The notes: a model not told the origin generated them from the letters alone. DNA of 64,000 bases from Thioploca ingrica (GCA_000828835.1 AP014633.1:1488001-1552000); one strand, 5' to 3'. Positions 8,529-18,084 are shown, numbered from the stretch's first letter. A program made the numbers and translations.

Positions 8529-8858
8529 TTATTCAGTCGGTTGAACTCGCTTGACACCACCATCGGCTTGATGATGATCTTTGAGTTTTTCTTTGTGCTT
8601 TTTAATTTGCCGATCCAGTTTATCAATTAAGGCATCAATCGCGGCATACATATCTTCATGTTCAGCATTAGCAAACAAATTCGCACCGCGAACGTGTAAA
8701 GTTGCCTCAGCCTTTTGTCTTAATTTTTCAACACTTAAAACAACGTGCAGGTTGGTCACATGATCAAAATGACGTTCTAAACGTTCCATTTTGGTATGGA
8801 CGTAATTACGTAAAGCGGAAGTAATATCAATATGATGTCCGCTAACAGTCAGTTGCAT
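8529..8858 (-). CDS. hpf: Ribosome hibernation promoting factor, short form
   Basis: A 109-residue HPF/YfiA-family protein that binds the decoding centre of the 30S subunit and promotes inactive 100S ribosomes in slow growth. The beta-alpha-beta-beta-beta-alpha fold is recognisable from MQLTVSGHHIDITSALRNYV and AEATLHVRGANLFANAEHEDMYAAIDALIDKLDRQIKKHKEK (read in two parts). It lacks the C-terminal dimerisation domain of long HPF. It sits directly after rpoN, as in most proteobacteria, and a GGAG-like RBS precedes the start. Confidence 0.95.
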   Translation of the reverse strand: MQLTVSGHHIDITSALRNYVHTKMERLERHFDHVTNLHVVLSVEKLRQKAEATLHVRGANLFANAEHEDMYAAIDALIDKLDRQIKKHKEKLKDHHQADGGVKRVQPTE

Positions 8859-8935
8859 CGGTGTGCTCCTTTTTTGACTTGATCAACACGTGGAGAATAA
8901 CATGGCATTGTTACTTTCCTTTTCTTACCTAGTGA

Positions 8936-10483
8936 CTATGCTAAACGTTTGCGTTCGTTTGAAGGTGGGATAACCATCGCTTCACGATATTTAGCAACCG
9001 TGCGTCTAGCAACATTAATTCCGCGCTCAGATAATAAATTCGCAATTTTACTATCACTTAGCGGTCTGGCTCTATTTTCTGCGGCGATTAATTTTTTAAT
9101 GAGCGCGCGAATCGCTGTTGAAGAACATTCTCCTCCACTATTAGTACTGACATGACTGGAGAAAAAATATTTCAGTTCAAAAATGCCACGTGGTGTATGA
9201 AGGTATTTTTGCGTGGTTACTCGCGATATCGTTGATTCATGCATTTCCAACTCGCTGGCGATATCATGTAAAACCAGTGGTTTCATCGCTTCTTCACCAT
9301 ATTCTAGAAAACCCATCTGACGTTTCACAATACATTTTGCGACTTTGAGTAAAGTTTCATGGCGACTCTTTAAACTTTTAATAAACCAACGGGCTTCTTG
9401 TAAATGATTTTTTAAACTATTGGATTCATTACTACTTTCCACTCGAGTAATCAAACTGGCATAGTGGCTATTAATACGCAACTTGGGCGCAATTTCCGGA
9501 TTTAACTCGACTTTCCATTGACCACTGGCTTTTTTTACAAACACATCCGGTACAATATAAGTGGCTTGTGAAGGTTCTAATTGTGCACCCGGACGTGGAT
9601 TAAGGGATTGAATGAGATCAATGACTTCGCGTAATTGTTCTCGAGTTAATTTCAACCGTTTACTTAATTGAGTATAATCGTGATTACCTAATAATTCCAA
9701 ATGTTTGTTAACGAGGATTTTCGCCTCTTTCAACCAGGGTGTTGCTACGGCTGATTCTTCCAGTTGACGAAGTAAACATTCTTTAAGGTCACGCGAGCCA
9801 ACCCCGATCGGGTCAAAATGTTGAATACGATGTAATACCGCTTCTACTTCTTCAGCATCGACTTGAACATTTTCACCCAAACTTTGGGTAATTTCCTCGA
9901 TAGATATTCGCAGATAACCATCACCATCGATGGCATCAATAATGGCAGTGGCAATGGCTCGATCCAAATCGCTAAAAGGCGTCAACTGCAATTGCCAACG
10001 TAAATGATCCTGCAAGGTTTCTGCAGCCGTACCTTGAGTCGTGGCTAAGATATCTCTACCATTATCCTCACTATTATTAGAATATTCATATTGAGAAAGG
10101 GTACCGTCATAAATTTCTTCCCAATTACTGTCAACCGCTAGTTCATCAGGAATATGGGTGAGATTGTCCAGCGTCATTTCTTCACTGATGTCGGCCACTT
10201 CAGCATCTGCAGAGTTGGCATTGGGCTCATCCATATCAACCTCATTAACAGAGGAGTCTAGATTAAAATCCTTGTCTGGCTCGGATTCAGCAGTCGGATA
10301 ATCTTCACTATCATCGTAATCATTCTCATCAGCGACTTCTTCCAACATGATATTGGATTCTAAGGCTTGCTGAATTTCTAGTTGTAAATCAAGCGTAGAC
10401 AACTGTAACAGCCGGATAGCTTGTTGCAGTTGCGGGGTCATAGTGATCTGCTGGCCGAGACGCAGTTGGAGACTTTGTTTCAT
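8936..10483 (-). CDS. rpoN: RNA polymerase sigma-54 factor
   Basis: A 515-residue sigma factor for enhancer-dependent promoters. It has the glutamine/leucine-rich region I (QSLQLRLGQQITMTPQLQQ), a strongly acidic region II (about 50-125), the core-binding domain, and the C-terminal DNA-binding part with the RpoN box ARRTVAKYREAM (about 493-504). All regions look intact. It lies 53 bases after lptB, in the conserved lptB-rpoN-hpf-ptsN order. It is expected to serve nitrogen, motility and pilus genes; no clear -24/-12 site was found inside this window. Confidence 0.97.
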   Translation of the reverse strand: MKQSLQLRLGQQITMTPQLQQAIRLLQLSTLDLQLEIQQALESNIMLEEVADENDYDDSEDYPTAESEPDKDFNLDSSVNEVDMDEPNANSADAEVADISEEMTLDNLTHIPDELAVDSNWEEIYDGTLSQYEYSNNSEDNGRDILATTQGTAAETLQDHLRWQLQLTPFSDLDRAIATAIIDAIDGDGYLRISIEEITQSLGENVQVDAEEVEAVLHRIQHFDPIGVGSRDLKECLLRQLEESAVATPWLKEAKILVNKHLELLGNHDYTQLSKRLKLTREQLREVIDLIQSLNPRPGAQLEPSQATYIVPDVFVKKASGQWKVELNPEIAPKLRINSHYASLITRVESSNESNSLKNHLQEARWFIKSLKSRHETLLKVAKCIVKRQMGFLEYGEEAMKPLVLHDIASELEMHESTISRVTTQKYLHTPRGIFELKYFFSSHVSTNSGGECSSTAIRALIKKLIAAENRARPLSDSKIANLLSERGINVARRTVAKYREAMVIPPSNERKRLA

Positions 10484-10536
10484 AATTTATTGTTAAATCC
10501 GGTTTAATCAACAGAACCCAATCATCGCTTCCAGAA

Positions 10537-11262
10537 TCATAACCGGAAATCGTGACCGAGATAGACTTCTCTTACCTGTTCATTATGCAAAATACTCTCT
10601 GGTGTTCCTTCCGCAATCAGTTTGCCTTCGTTGACTATATAGGCACGATTACAAATATCTAAAGTCTCACGAACGTTGTGATCGGTGATTAAAATACCGA
10701 TGTCTAAACGACATAACTGGGCAATAATACGTTGAATGTCAAGTACTGAGAGCGGATCAACTCCCGCAAATGGCTCATCGAGTAAGATAAACCGTGGCTC
10801 GGAAGCCAAGGCCCGCGCAATTTCAACTCGTCGTCGTTCTCCACCTGATAAACTCATACCCAAATTGTTATATAAGTGTGGTATATGTAATTCTTCTAGT
10901 AATGAATTTAATCGTTGTTGACGTTGGGCTTTATTAAGGTGTTTTTGCATTTCTAAAATAGCCATAATATTATCGGCAACAGTCAGTTTGCGAAAAACCG
11001 AAGGTTCTTGTGGTAAGTAACCTAAACCCTTTTGTGCTCGCTTATGCATCGGATCATCAGTCATTTCTTTACCATCCAGCGCGATCGTACCCTCATCACA
11101 AGCGATTAATCCTACCATCATGTAAAAACTGGTGGTTTTACCAGCACCATTGGGACCTAATAAACCCACCACTTCACCACTGGTAATGTTCAAACTCACA
11201 TCTTTAACTACCTGACGCGATTTATATCGCTTAGCCAGATGTTGTGCCAACAACGTGCTCAT
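10537..11262 (-). CDS. lptB: LPS export ABC transporter ATP-binding protein
   Basis: A 241-residue ATPase that powers lipopolysaccharide extraction from the inner membrane with LptFG. Walker A is [11 protein letters not shown], the signature is [16 protein letters not shown], and Walker B is [12 protein letters not shown]. The start overlaps the end of lptA by 4 bases (ATGA), indicating translational coupling. Length and order within kdsD-kdsC-lptC-lptA-lptB are standard. Confidence 0.97.
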   Translation of the reverse strand: MSTLLAQHLAKRYKSRQVVKDVSLNITSGEVVGLLGPNGAGKTTSFYMMVGLIACDEGTIALDGKEMTDDPMHKRAQKGLGYLPQEPSVFRKLTVADNIMAILEMQKHLNKAQRQQRLNSLLEELHIPHLYNNLGMSLSGGERRRVEIARALASEPRFILLDEPFAGVDPLSVLDIQRIIAQLCRLDIGILITDHNVRETLDICNRAYIVNEGKLIAEGTPESILHNEQVREVYLGHDFRL

Positions 11263-11783
11263 GGTGCTGGCGAGGATTTTACCTGTGGTTTCAAAGTCAT
11301 AATGATTCTTCCCTGTTTACTGTCACCTTTATCCGCACTAATAATACCGTGCTGAGTATCATAGGTAATATTGGGTGCTTGAGAAGTATAAGTATCTTCT
11401 CCATTTTTCTCTTTGCGTAATTCAGCCTCTTGCCGTAAGTGTAGCATATCCTTAGTGGCATTATATTCCATTTCTTTCGCTTTGGCTTTAATGTTGTCAC
11501 CTTGATCCAGACGCTGTTGAAAACTGACTGGCTCACCTCTGGCGATAACGTTAGTAATGTTCTGTTCTTGAGAATAATTAATAATGACCGTTTCGGCCGT
11601 AATATGAATACTTCCTTGAGTCACAATAACATTCCCTTGATAAGTCGCTGTACCTTCAACATTATTAATAATCGCTTGGTTAGCTTCAATCTGAATAGGT
11701 TGTTCACGATCACCGGTTAAGGCAAATACGCTGGTTGACAGCAATATACCCCACATTAACAAGGATAAGTTAATGCAGTACAT
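11259..11783 (-). CDS. lptA: Lipopolysaccharide transport periplasmic protein LptA
   Basis: A 174-residue protein with an N-terminal signal peptide (hydrophobic residues 3-20, cleavage near VFA) and an OstA-like beta-jellyroll ([26 protein letters not shown]). LptA forms the periplasmic bridge carrying LPS from LptC to LptD. It overlaps lptC by 14 bases upstream and lptB by 4 bases downstream, so the three genes are tightly coupled. Confidence 0.94.
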   Translation of the reverse strand: MYCINLSLLMWGILLSTSVFALTGDREQPIQIEANQAIINNVEGTATYQGNVIVTQGSIHITAETVIINYSQEQNITNVIARGEPVSFQQRLDQGDNIKAKAKEMEYNATKDMLHLRQEAELRKEKNGEDTYTSQAPNITYDTQHGIISADKGDSKQGRIIMTLKPQVKSSPAP

Positions 11784-12387
11784 AATTTCCTCGTACTTGT
11801 GAAAGTAATTCTATTTTTTCTTGGGGTATAAAAACGCGCATTCCCACACTGTGAGTTTCACCATAAGCATTAATAATCTGAGTAGCTGAGGCCGTTTCGG
11901 CGTATTGGGTATCTCGTTGCAACCGCACGTCTCGGGTAATTATTTCCAATTCTTTAAGTTGATTGGGTGTATATCGCTGCCAATGCGTCTGACCTAACAA
12001 CCAGATTTCATTATCATCATTGGAGATTTCTCCGCGCTCAGCCTGGATTACCCAAACCGGTTGTTGTTGTTGGTAAAACACCATCGCTGGTGTGGTCAGC
12101 TCAGTTTTAGCTTGGAGATAATGTACCATTTTTTCAGCCATTAATCGACTTTTTAAATAGCCCTGTTCATTCATTTGAACACTTTGAAAATGATGTAGGG
12201 TATAATCCGATATATGATCACTCATTTGAGGAGAAGTAGACAAGTCTTTTTCTAGATTTTGTACCAACCAAGTGGTGACGAGAGCAAAAGCAGTGAGTAA
12301 AATCCACACCCAGCTCTGATAGAGGATTGAAATAACTTGGGTTACTCGGGATTTATAATACCATATTGACCCAGTTGAGTAGTCCAT
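11770..12387 (-). CDS. lptC: LPS export protein LptC
   Basis: A 205-residue bitopic protein: a short cytoplasmic tail, a membrane span (about 25-42, VWILLTAFALVTTWLV) and a periplasmic LptC/LptA-like beta domain. It receives LPS from LptBFG and hands it to LptA. The first 46 bases overlap the end of kdsC in another frame; a downstream start is possible but the ATG at 12387 gives the usual topology. Sequence is poorly conserved in this family, and context supports the call strongly. Confidence 0.9.
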   Translation of the reverse strand: MDYSTGSIWYYKSRVTQVISILYQSWVWILLTAFALVTTWLVQNLEKDLSTSPQMSDHISDYTLHHFQSVQMNEQGYLKSRLMAEKMVHYLQAKTELTTPAMVFYQQQQPVWVIQAERGEISNDDNEIWLLGQTHWQRYTPNQLKELEIITRDVRLQRDTQYAETASATQIINAYGETHSVGMRVFIPQEKIELLSQVRGNYVLH

Positions 12388-12878
12388 GTTCCTTGTGCCT
12401 GCATAATTAATTCACAAACTTCCCGTGCTGCACCCTGTCCCCCTTTGGCTTGGGTTTGCCAATGAGCCTGTTTAACCACTAAAGCATGGGCATTAGCTAC
12501 CGCTATCGCCAGTCCGACTCGTGACATAACGGCTATATCATTCATATCATCGCCGACATAAGCAATTTGTTGTGGTTCTAGTGGTAATTGCTGACATAAT
12601 TGATTGAATGCCATTACTTTATCCGCTTGTCCCTGGTAAACATACTTGATGCCAAGAAACTGCATTCGATGGGTAACCACTTCCGAACGTCGAGCCGTGA
12701 TAATCGCTATCGAAACCCCGCTCGCTTGCAGCATCGTCATTCCTAAACCATCCGGTGCATAAAAGGCTTTATATTCTTCTCCTTTATTATCTAAGTATAG
12801 GCGACCGTCGGTGAGAACGCCATCCACATCGAATATGACTAATCGAACCAAGGCCGCTTTTTCCCAAACTAATTTCAT
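12342..12878 (-). CDS. kdsC: 3-deoxy-D-manno-octulosonate-8-phosphate phosphatase
   Basis: A 178-residue HAD-family phosphatase without a cap domain, as expected for KdsC. Motif I is DVDGVLTDG (nucleophile Asp about residue 17), and a C-terminal GDDMND provides the magnesium-binding acids. It hydrolyses Kdo-8-phosphate to Kdo for LPS inner core. It begins 1 base after kdsD ends and overlaps lptC. Confidence 0.96.
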   Translation of the reverse strand: MKLVWEKAALVRLVIFDVDGVLTDGRLYLDNKGEEYKAFYAPDGLGMTMLQASGVSIAIITARRSEVVTHRMQFLGIKYVYQGQADKVMAFNQLCQQLPLEPQQIAYVGDDMNDIAVMSRVGLAIAVANAHALVVKQAHWQTQAKGGQGAAREVCELIMQAQGTWTTQLGQYGIINPE

Positions 12879-12879
12879 G

Positions 12880-13872
12880 TCATACTACCCCAGCTCTTAA
12901 TAAATCATGCATATGCAATACACCTATCAAAGTTTGTTGGGCATCAACCACGAGTAACGTGGTAATTTTATTCAGTTGCATTAAAGTTAAAGCTTCAACG
13001 GCTAAACAATCTGCTCCGATCGTTTTGCAGTGCTTCGTCATCACGGCAGTGATTATTGTACTATGAATATTAATCTGTTTATCAAGTGTTCGACGTAAAT
13101 CACCATCGGTAAAAATACCAATAACCTGGAAATCATGGGTCACGATAGTTGTCATGCCAAAGCCTTTCCGAGTCATTTCCACCAACGCATCACGTACAGT
13201 GGCTGTATTGGATACCATCGGCATTGCCTCGCCGGTGTGCATAATATCATGAGTTAATAACAAGAGACGACGCCCAAGCCGTCCTTTCGGATGAGAGCGA
13301 GCAAAATCATCAGCACTAAACCCTTTCGCTTCCAATAAAGCAATCGCTAACGCGTCACCCATCACTAAAGCAGCAGTCGTACTAGCCGTCGGTGCTAATC
13401 CAAGCGGACAGGCTTCTTTTGCTACACTCACATCAATATTAACCGCAGCGGCTTTAGCTAAAGTTGAAGTCGGGTTACCGGTTAAAGTAATTAAAGGTAC
13501 CTCCAACCGTTTGATCAGGGGTAAAATTACTAAAATTTCTTCAGTTTCACCGGAATTGGATAAAGCTAAAACCACATCTTTAGCAGTAATCATCCCCAAA
13601 TCGCCGTGACTGGCTTCGCCGGGATGAACAAAAAATGCGGGACTACCGGTACTAGCCAAAGTTGCCGCGATTTTATTACCAATGTGTCCAGATTTGCCCA
13701 TGCCGATAACCACGATACGCCCAGCGCATTGGAGCATAAATTGGCAAGCTTGGGCAAAAGCATCGTCAATTCGGTTAGCTAGCTCGGAAATGGCTTGCGC
13801 TTCCGTGTGAATAACAGCTAATCCTAAAGCTTTTAATTTTTCGGCTGATTGAGTGGGTGTGGATATAGACAT
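12880..13872 (-). CDS. kdsD: D-arabinose-5-phosphate isomerase
   Basis: A 330-residue isomerase converting ribulose-5-phosphate to arabinose-5-phosphate, the first Kdo precursor. A SIS sugar-isomerase domain (about 40-180, with VIGMGKSGHIGNKIAATLASTG split over the fold) is followed by two CBS domains (about 210-330). Conserved His residues in FVHPGEASHGDLGM belong to the active site. It is the first gene of the long minus-strand LPS/rpoN operon. Confidence 0.96.
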   Translation of the reverse strand: MSISTPTQSAEKLKALGLAVIHTEAQAISELANRIDDAFAQACQFMLQCAGRIVVIGMGKSGHIGNKIAATLASTGSPAFFVHPGEASHGDLGMITAKDVVLALSNSGETEEILVILPLIKRLEVPLITLTGNPTSTLAKAAAVNIDVSVAKEACPLGLAPTASTTAALVMGDALAIALLEAKGFSADDFARSHPKGRLGRRLLLLTHDIMHTGEAMPMVSNTATVRDALVEMTRKGFGMTTIVTHDFQVIGIFTDGDLRRTLDKQINIHSTIITAVMTKHCKTIGADCLAVEALTLMQLNKITTLLVVDAQQTLIGVLHMHDLLRAGVV

Positions 13873-14005
13873 ATAATTTTATGATGTACCAAAATTCAGA
13901 TTGAATTATTGTACAATAGCAAACTAAATAATCGTAATTGATAATCCCAATTCAATAAAAAACGATTATTCTAAAAAAATTGAGTTAGCACTTGGGAAAT
14001 CATTA

Positions 14006-14600
14006 ATGACAAAGTATCAATTCATCAAACATACTGCTAAAAATTTACTCGAGAAACTACCTTACTGTGGTAAGCTTATCCGTGAAAGAAAACGAATGAT
14101 GCACCCACCTGGACATTTTTATTCTCCTTTTCCACTCATAGAAGAGATCAAATTAAAAGAACAAGCCATTTTTGATTCTTTTCCGCGAACTATTTCAGGT
14201 ATTGATCTCAATGAATCAGAGCAACTTGCCTTACTTGAGAAATTTAAAAAGTATTATCAAGAATTACCTTTCAGTGTCAATAAGAAAGAAGGCTTAAGGT
14301 ATTTTTTTGAAGGTGAGGTTCGGGATTATGGTTATTCAGATGCAATTACACTTTATTGTATGATTAGATATCTACAACCCAAAAAAATCATTGAAGTGGG
14401 TTGTGGTAAATCTTCATGTGTGATCCTGGATACTAATGAATTATTTATGGATAATTCTATTTCGTGTACTTTTATTGAACCCTACCCGCAGAAATTCTTT
14501 TCACTCGTTAACAAAACCGATTTAGAGAGAATAGAAGTTATCCCTAAAAAACTCCAAGATGTTGAACTAAGCAAATTCTCAACTTTATCAGCCGGTGATA
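14006..14600 (+). pseudogene. Class I SAM methyltransferase, 5' part, interrupted by an IS
   Basis: This is the N-terminal 198 codons of a methyltransferase whose frame is broken at 14601 by an IS630-family element. The SAM-binding motif IIEVGCGKSS and the following acidic strand (CTFIEPYP) are visible, typical of Methyltransf_24-like enzymes. Removing the element and one TA copy joins this part in frame to 15542-15864, giving a 305-residue protein with ...GDILFIDSTHVS across the joint. As it stands it would make a 203-residue protein ending a few codons inside the IS. Such enzymes often modify sugars or small molecules; the substrate is unknown. Confidence 0.88.
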
Positions 14601-15539
14601 TAGCAAAACTAGTATAAAATGATTAAATTTCATCGAGAGCAAAAATGTCAGAGATAGAACCCGGTTTTTGTTGTCGAATCGCTTTAGCTTGTGCCCATTT
14701 AGGTTCAATCGGGTTCAATTGAGGCGAATAAGGTGGTAAACAGAGTAGAACCTGACCGGCATGACGTATAGCCTTTTGAATATCTAATCGCTTATGAAAA
14801 CTCGCATTATCCATAACAATGACACCTTCTTTGGGCAACTGAGGTAATAATTCTGGCGTTATCCAAGTAGAGACAGCCTCTGAATTCACGTTGCCCGTTA
14901 ACCGAGTCACGGTCAGTAGTAAACCGGATAATAAGGCACCCATGACGTTAGTACGTCCTTTCGCTCCCCAATCTGGCTGACCAAAACACCTTTGACCAAT
15001 GGGTGAATAACCGTGTCGACGGGGCCGGTCATGAGCAAAACCACTTTCATCAAGATAGACAATGGGTTGATTGGTTTTCTTTAACTCGGCTATTGGAGTT
15101 TGGAAGAGCGGTTGTGCTTCGGGGTGTTGGAAGGGGTTTTTTACGGGAGAGTTTTAATGGTTTCAAAGCCTAAGCAATCCCTTGCCGGCTCACACCAACC
15201 CGTGCGGCACGCTTATACTGATAGCTCTCGGGGTGTTCTTCAACATCTTGAGCCAAGGCCTCCCAAGGGCTCTTTACAGTCGGTTTAGTTCGAGTTCGTG
15301 GAGGTTCGAGATTTTGAGACCATCTGACTACACTCGCTTGACCGACACCAACTCGTTTTGATCCCGCTAAAAAGGTTAGATTTTCTGGTGCTGTTATGGA
15401 TAATACTTTCTTTCTAAAATCAATTGAATAGGTCATAATTTTGGCTAATCCGCTTCACTCTGTTTTTTTCTAAATTAAACTCGATTTTTATTAAAAGATA
15501 TCTTGGTTTTATTGTAATCATTTTATACTAGATTTGCTA
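14601..15539 (-). mobile_element. IS630-family insertion sequence, 939 bp
   Basis: The ends are 25-bp terminal inverted repeats (14601-14625 and 15515-15539) matching at 24 of 25 positions, starting TAGCAAA. The element is flanked by a TA duplication (14599-14600 and 15540-15541), the hallmark of IS630/Tc1-mariner transposition. Excision in silico restores an uninterrupted methyltransferase frame, so the insertion is recent. The internal transposase is on the minus strand and broken. Confidence 0.96.
14623..15436 (-). pseudogene. IS630-family DDE transposase, disrupted
   Basis: The N-terminal part (15436 to 15170, MTYSIDFRKKVLSI... helix-turn-helix) ends at an in-frame TAG after SRQGIA. Reading on, the frame continues as ALKPLKLSRKK, then shifts by one base in an A-run near 15147. 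The catalytic part then follows with IVYLDESGF, VIVMDNASFHK and LNPIE, giving Asp, Asp and Glu with 34 residues between the last two (DD34E). Deleting one A would join the parts into about 271 codons, apart from the TAG. Programmed frameshifting occurs in some IS elements, but the added stop argues that this copy is inactive unless helped in trans. Confidence 0.9.
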
Positions 15540-15541
15540 TA

Positions 15542-15864
15542 TTTTATTTATAGATTCGACTCATGTTTCCAAAATTAACAGTGATGTTAACTATGTATTT
15601 TTCAATATTCTGCCGCAGTTGCAATCAGGTGTATATATTCACTTCCATGACATATTTTATCCATTTGAATATCCAAAAAAATGGATCTATTCAGGTATAG
15701 CTTGGAATGAAGCTTATCTATTAAGAGCCTTTTTGCAATATAATAATGCTTTTAAAATTGTGTTTTTTAATAGTTTCTTAATCAAGTTTTATGAGCAAAA
15801 AATTAGAGAGGCAATGCCTTTGTTCTTGACTAAAGCTGGGAGTATTTGGATTAAGAAAATTTAG
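15542..15864 (+). pseudogene. Class I SAM methyltransferase, 3' part beyond the IS
   Basis: These bases encode the C-terminal 107 residues of the interrupted methyltransferase. They follow the second TA of the target duplication and begin ...FIDSTHVSKINSDVNYVF when joined to the first part. HFHDIFYPFEYP and the C-terminal ILxKAGSIWIKK-like strand are intact with no stops, so decay has not begun. A separate short protein could start at an internal ATG or GTG but would lack the SAM site. A 5-bp stem (15877-15890) follows the stop. Confidence 0.88.
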
Positions 15865-16227
15865 TCCGTTAGAGTAGAGAACAGCTTCTCCTTATTTCAA
15901 TAACTCACGTTACGCACCAAACGATCTTTCCCCAGTTTTCCCCTTTAACAACGAGGGATTAGGAAGATTTACCCAGGGTAGATTTTCTGAAATCTCTTCA
16001 TCCCCCTGGTGACAAAGAGGGGTAGTGATAATTTTAAGCCATTGCTTTATTACCAGAAATATTCCCGGCCTATTCTCCATTGGCTACTTTGTTCTCCTCG
16101 TTTATTACAATTTAACTTATTTAAGTTGACATTTTTTTATTGAATGGACTATCTTACTATTGTAGAGCTAAGTTTTAGCGAGCGTAGGAAACGGGTTAAC
16201 TCACTGAAAAAAGGTAGGTAAATATTT
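15865..16227. other. 363-bp intergenic region with repeats and a promoter
   Basis: It holds TAACTCACGTTACGCACC (15901-15918), also found beyond the next gene, a CCCCT/AGGGG stem near 16003-16025, and a good sigma-70 promoter at 16126-16155. No gene is seen. Confidence 0.5.
16126..16155 (+). promoter_or_regulatory. Sigma-70 promoter candidate for the secreted-protein gene
   Basis: TTGACA (16126-16131) is a perfect -35 box, followed after 18 bases by TATCTT (16150-16155). This would give a leader of about 65 bases before the ATG at 16228, where AGGTAGG serves as RBS. Sequence match only. Confidence 0.55.
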
Positions 16228-17742
16228 ATGCTATTCAAAAACATGACCACACCCCCCCCTAAAAAGCAACGTGCTTATAGGGGTTATATAATAGTTTGCT
16301 TAATATTATCAATCAGTAACACTTCAGCAGAAGAACCAACTACTACCGAACTCATTACTAATGGGAATTTTGAACTCGGTAACTGGAATGGTTGGACTAT
16401 AACGACTGAAGTAGGGCAGGGCATAACAAGTGGTTTTTTTCTTTCCAGACCTGGAACGAATACGCGAATTTCTGGAAAAAGTACCTCTAGCAATCTAGCG
16501 GGTGGGAACTCTTATATGGTAACTGACCAAAATGGACCTGGTATTAATTCCATTACTCAAAAGTTTACTGTACCTGAAAATACTACTGCTGTTACCTTGG
16601 ACTTTCAGATGTTTGTTAATAGTTATAGTGAACCCCAAAAGATTATTAATCCGTGGGGTTTGTACCTTTCGGGTAACAACCAACATGCCCGTATAGACAT
16701 TTTGAGAGCGGATGCAGCACCTTTCGACACATCAGCTACAGTGGTATTAAGAAATTTATATATTGGTGCCAATTACGGTGCCTATGCTCATAACTATACT
16801 TCTTATTCCTTTGATATTACTGATACCGTTATCACTCCAGGTGAGTATATTCTCCGTTTTGCCGAAGTCGATAATCAGAATTATTTCAATCTGGGGGTCG
16901 ATAACGTCAGCATTAAAGCGACTATTGTAGAGACACCTGAAGAACCTATTGTAAATAACCCCTCTCCAGCCGGTTGTCAACTTTATGGTGTACAAGACAA
17001 TGGTCTGAATAATTCAGAATTCTTTACTCTCCAGGAAACCGGGCAGACAAATACCTTTGCTACTCAACCAGGTTACGATATCGAATCCTTAGCTATCCAT
17101 CCTATCCAACATTGGCTATATGGTATTTCCAGTGGCGACGTAGATGCGGGTAAAGAAAAAGGCTATTTATATCGAATTGATGCCATGAATGGAGAATTAT
17201 ATCCGGTGGGTAAGGTTAAAAATGAGACCATGGATTTTGATGACGTGGATAGCTTGTCGTTTAATCGCAACGATAATACCCTTTGGGGTTGGGCTAAAGG
17301 TTATGGTTTAATTCAAATTAACTCCCTTACTGCCCAAGCTACTCTAGAACTTCCTTCTCTAGTCCAGATTGAAGGTTTAACTTGGGATATCAGTGGTAAT
17401 TTACTTTATGGTGCACAAGGAACCACACTTTGGGTTTATGATAAAACTAACCATTCTATTGATAAACACGATTGTGTTTTACCGGGTCAAGTCGAAGGAT
17501 TAGAAATGATACAACATCCGGATCTGAATGGAGGAAGTCCTTTCCTATTAATAGGTATTCATAACAATCCGAGGCATAATTTAGTGGGAATTGATTTGAA
17601 TACCTGTGATATGGTTATAGAGACCCCGGTTTCCTATAATGATGTAGAAGGACTTGCTTTTGAACCAAAAACTTGTATAAATACCGAATTACCACCATTA
17701 CCCAAACCGGTTTATTCTATTCAATTCCAACCCTATAAATAA
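16228..17742 (+). CDS. Secreted protein with jelly-roll-like and propeller-like halves
   Basis: A 504-residue protein with a long N-terminal signal region (basic residues 12-18, hydrophobic 19-30, cleavage near TSA). Residues about 40-235 are beta-rich and resemble carbohydrate-binding or PEP-CTERM-associated jelly rolls (ELITNGNFELGNWNGW, then GVDNVSI). After a proline linker, residues about 250-490 carry loose repeats of the type YGxxxxx...LYRIDAMNG and EGLTWDISGNLLYGAQG. These suggest a beta-propeller like those in cell-surface YncE-type proteins. Four cysteines lie in the propeller half. No catalytic motif was recognised and no sorting signal is seen at the C-terminus. A role in sheath, adhesion or extracellular matrix is only a guess. 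Confidence 0.7.
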   Translation: MLFKNMTTPPPKKQRAYRGYIIVCLILSISNTSAEEPTTTELITNGNFELGNWNGWTITTEVGQGITSGFFLSRPGTNTRISGKSTSSNLAGGNSYMVTDQNGPGINSITQKFTVPENTTAVTLDFQMFVNSYSEPQKIINPWGLYLSGNNQHARIDILRADAAPFDTSATVVLRNLYIGANYGAYAHNYTSYSFDITDTVITPGEYILRFAEVDNQNYFNLGVDNVSIKATIVETPEEPIVNNPSPAGCQLYGVQDNGLNNSEFFTLQETGQTNTFATQPGYDIESLAIHPIQHWLYGISSGDVDAGKEKGYLYRIDAMNGELYPVGKVKNETMDFDDVDSLSFNRNDNTLWGWAKGYGLIQINSLTAQATLELPSLVQIEGLTWDISGNLLYGAQGTTLWVYDKTNHSIDKHDCVLPGQVEGLEMIQHPDLNGGSPFLLIGIHNNPRHNLVGIDLNTCDMVIETPVSYNDVEGLAFEPKTCINTELPPLPKPVYSIQFQPYK

Positions 17743-18084
17743 ATCTATTTCATAGAGTAACACCACGATAGGGTTTATCATCGAAGGGAAACACTTTAAT
17801 TAACTCAGGTTACGCACGGTTGCTCTACAGGGGGAACAAGAGAAAAGCAATGAGGTGCGTAACCTAAATAATTAAGTTATTCCCAATTGATTAACAAAGC
17901 ATTTTTTAGATAGAACCCATATCTAGAGAAAATAAATCTGCCTGACAACAAAGAGTAGCAGCAACACCATTTTACTATAACCTAAATAGTAGCAACTCAA
18001 CTTTGAAGAGGAAGGATGATAATACATTCTCGCTGCTACCAATGCTGTTGAAATGATATTAACAAATTCATTGAGTATATTCAC
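17743..18084. other. 342-bp intergenic region with a long-range inverted repeat
   Basis: Contains the dispersed inverted repeat at 17801-17868. The rest is AT-rich with no convincing gene; a 67-codon minus-strand frame has no RBS or coding character. Confidence 0.4.
17801..17868. repeat. Dispersed inverted repeat with GGTTACGCAC arms
   Basis: GGTTACGCAC (17808-17817) is perfectly complementary to GTGCGTAACC (17855-17864), giving a 10-bp stem around a 37-base loop. An 18-base copy of the left arm (TAACTCACGTTACGCACC) occurs at 15901, on the other side of the secreted-protein gene. It could act as a weak terminator or be a MITE-like repeat. Confidence 0.6.

Noticed and set aside
8426..8626. 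66-codon minus-strand frame over the end of hpf
   Set aside because: Overlaps hpf and ptsN in another frame and has no RBS or recognisable content.
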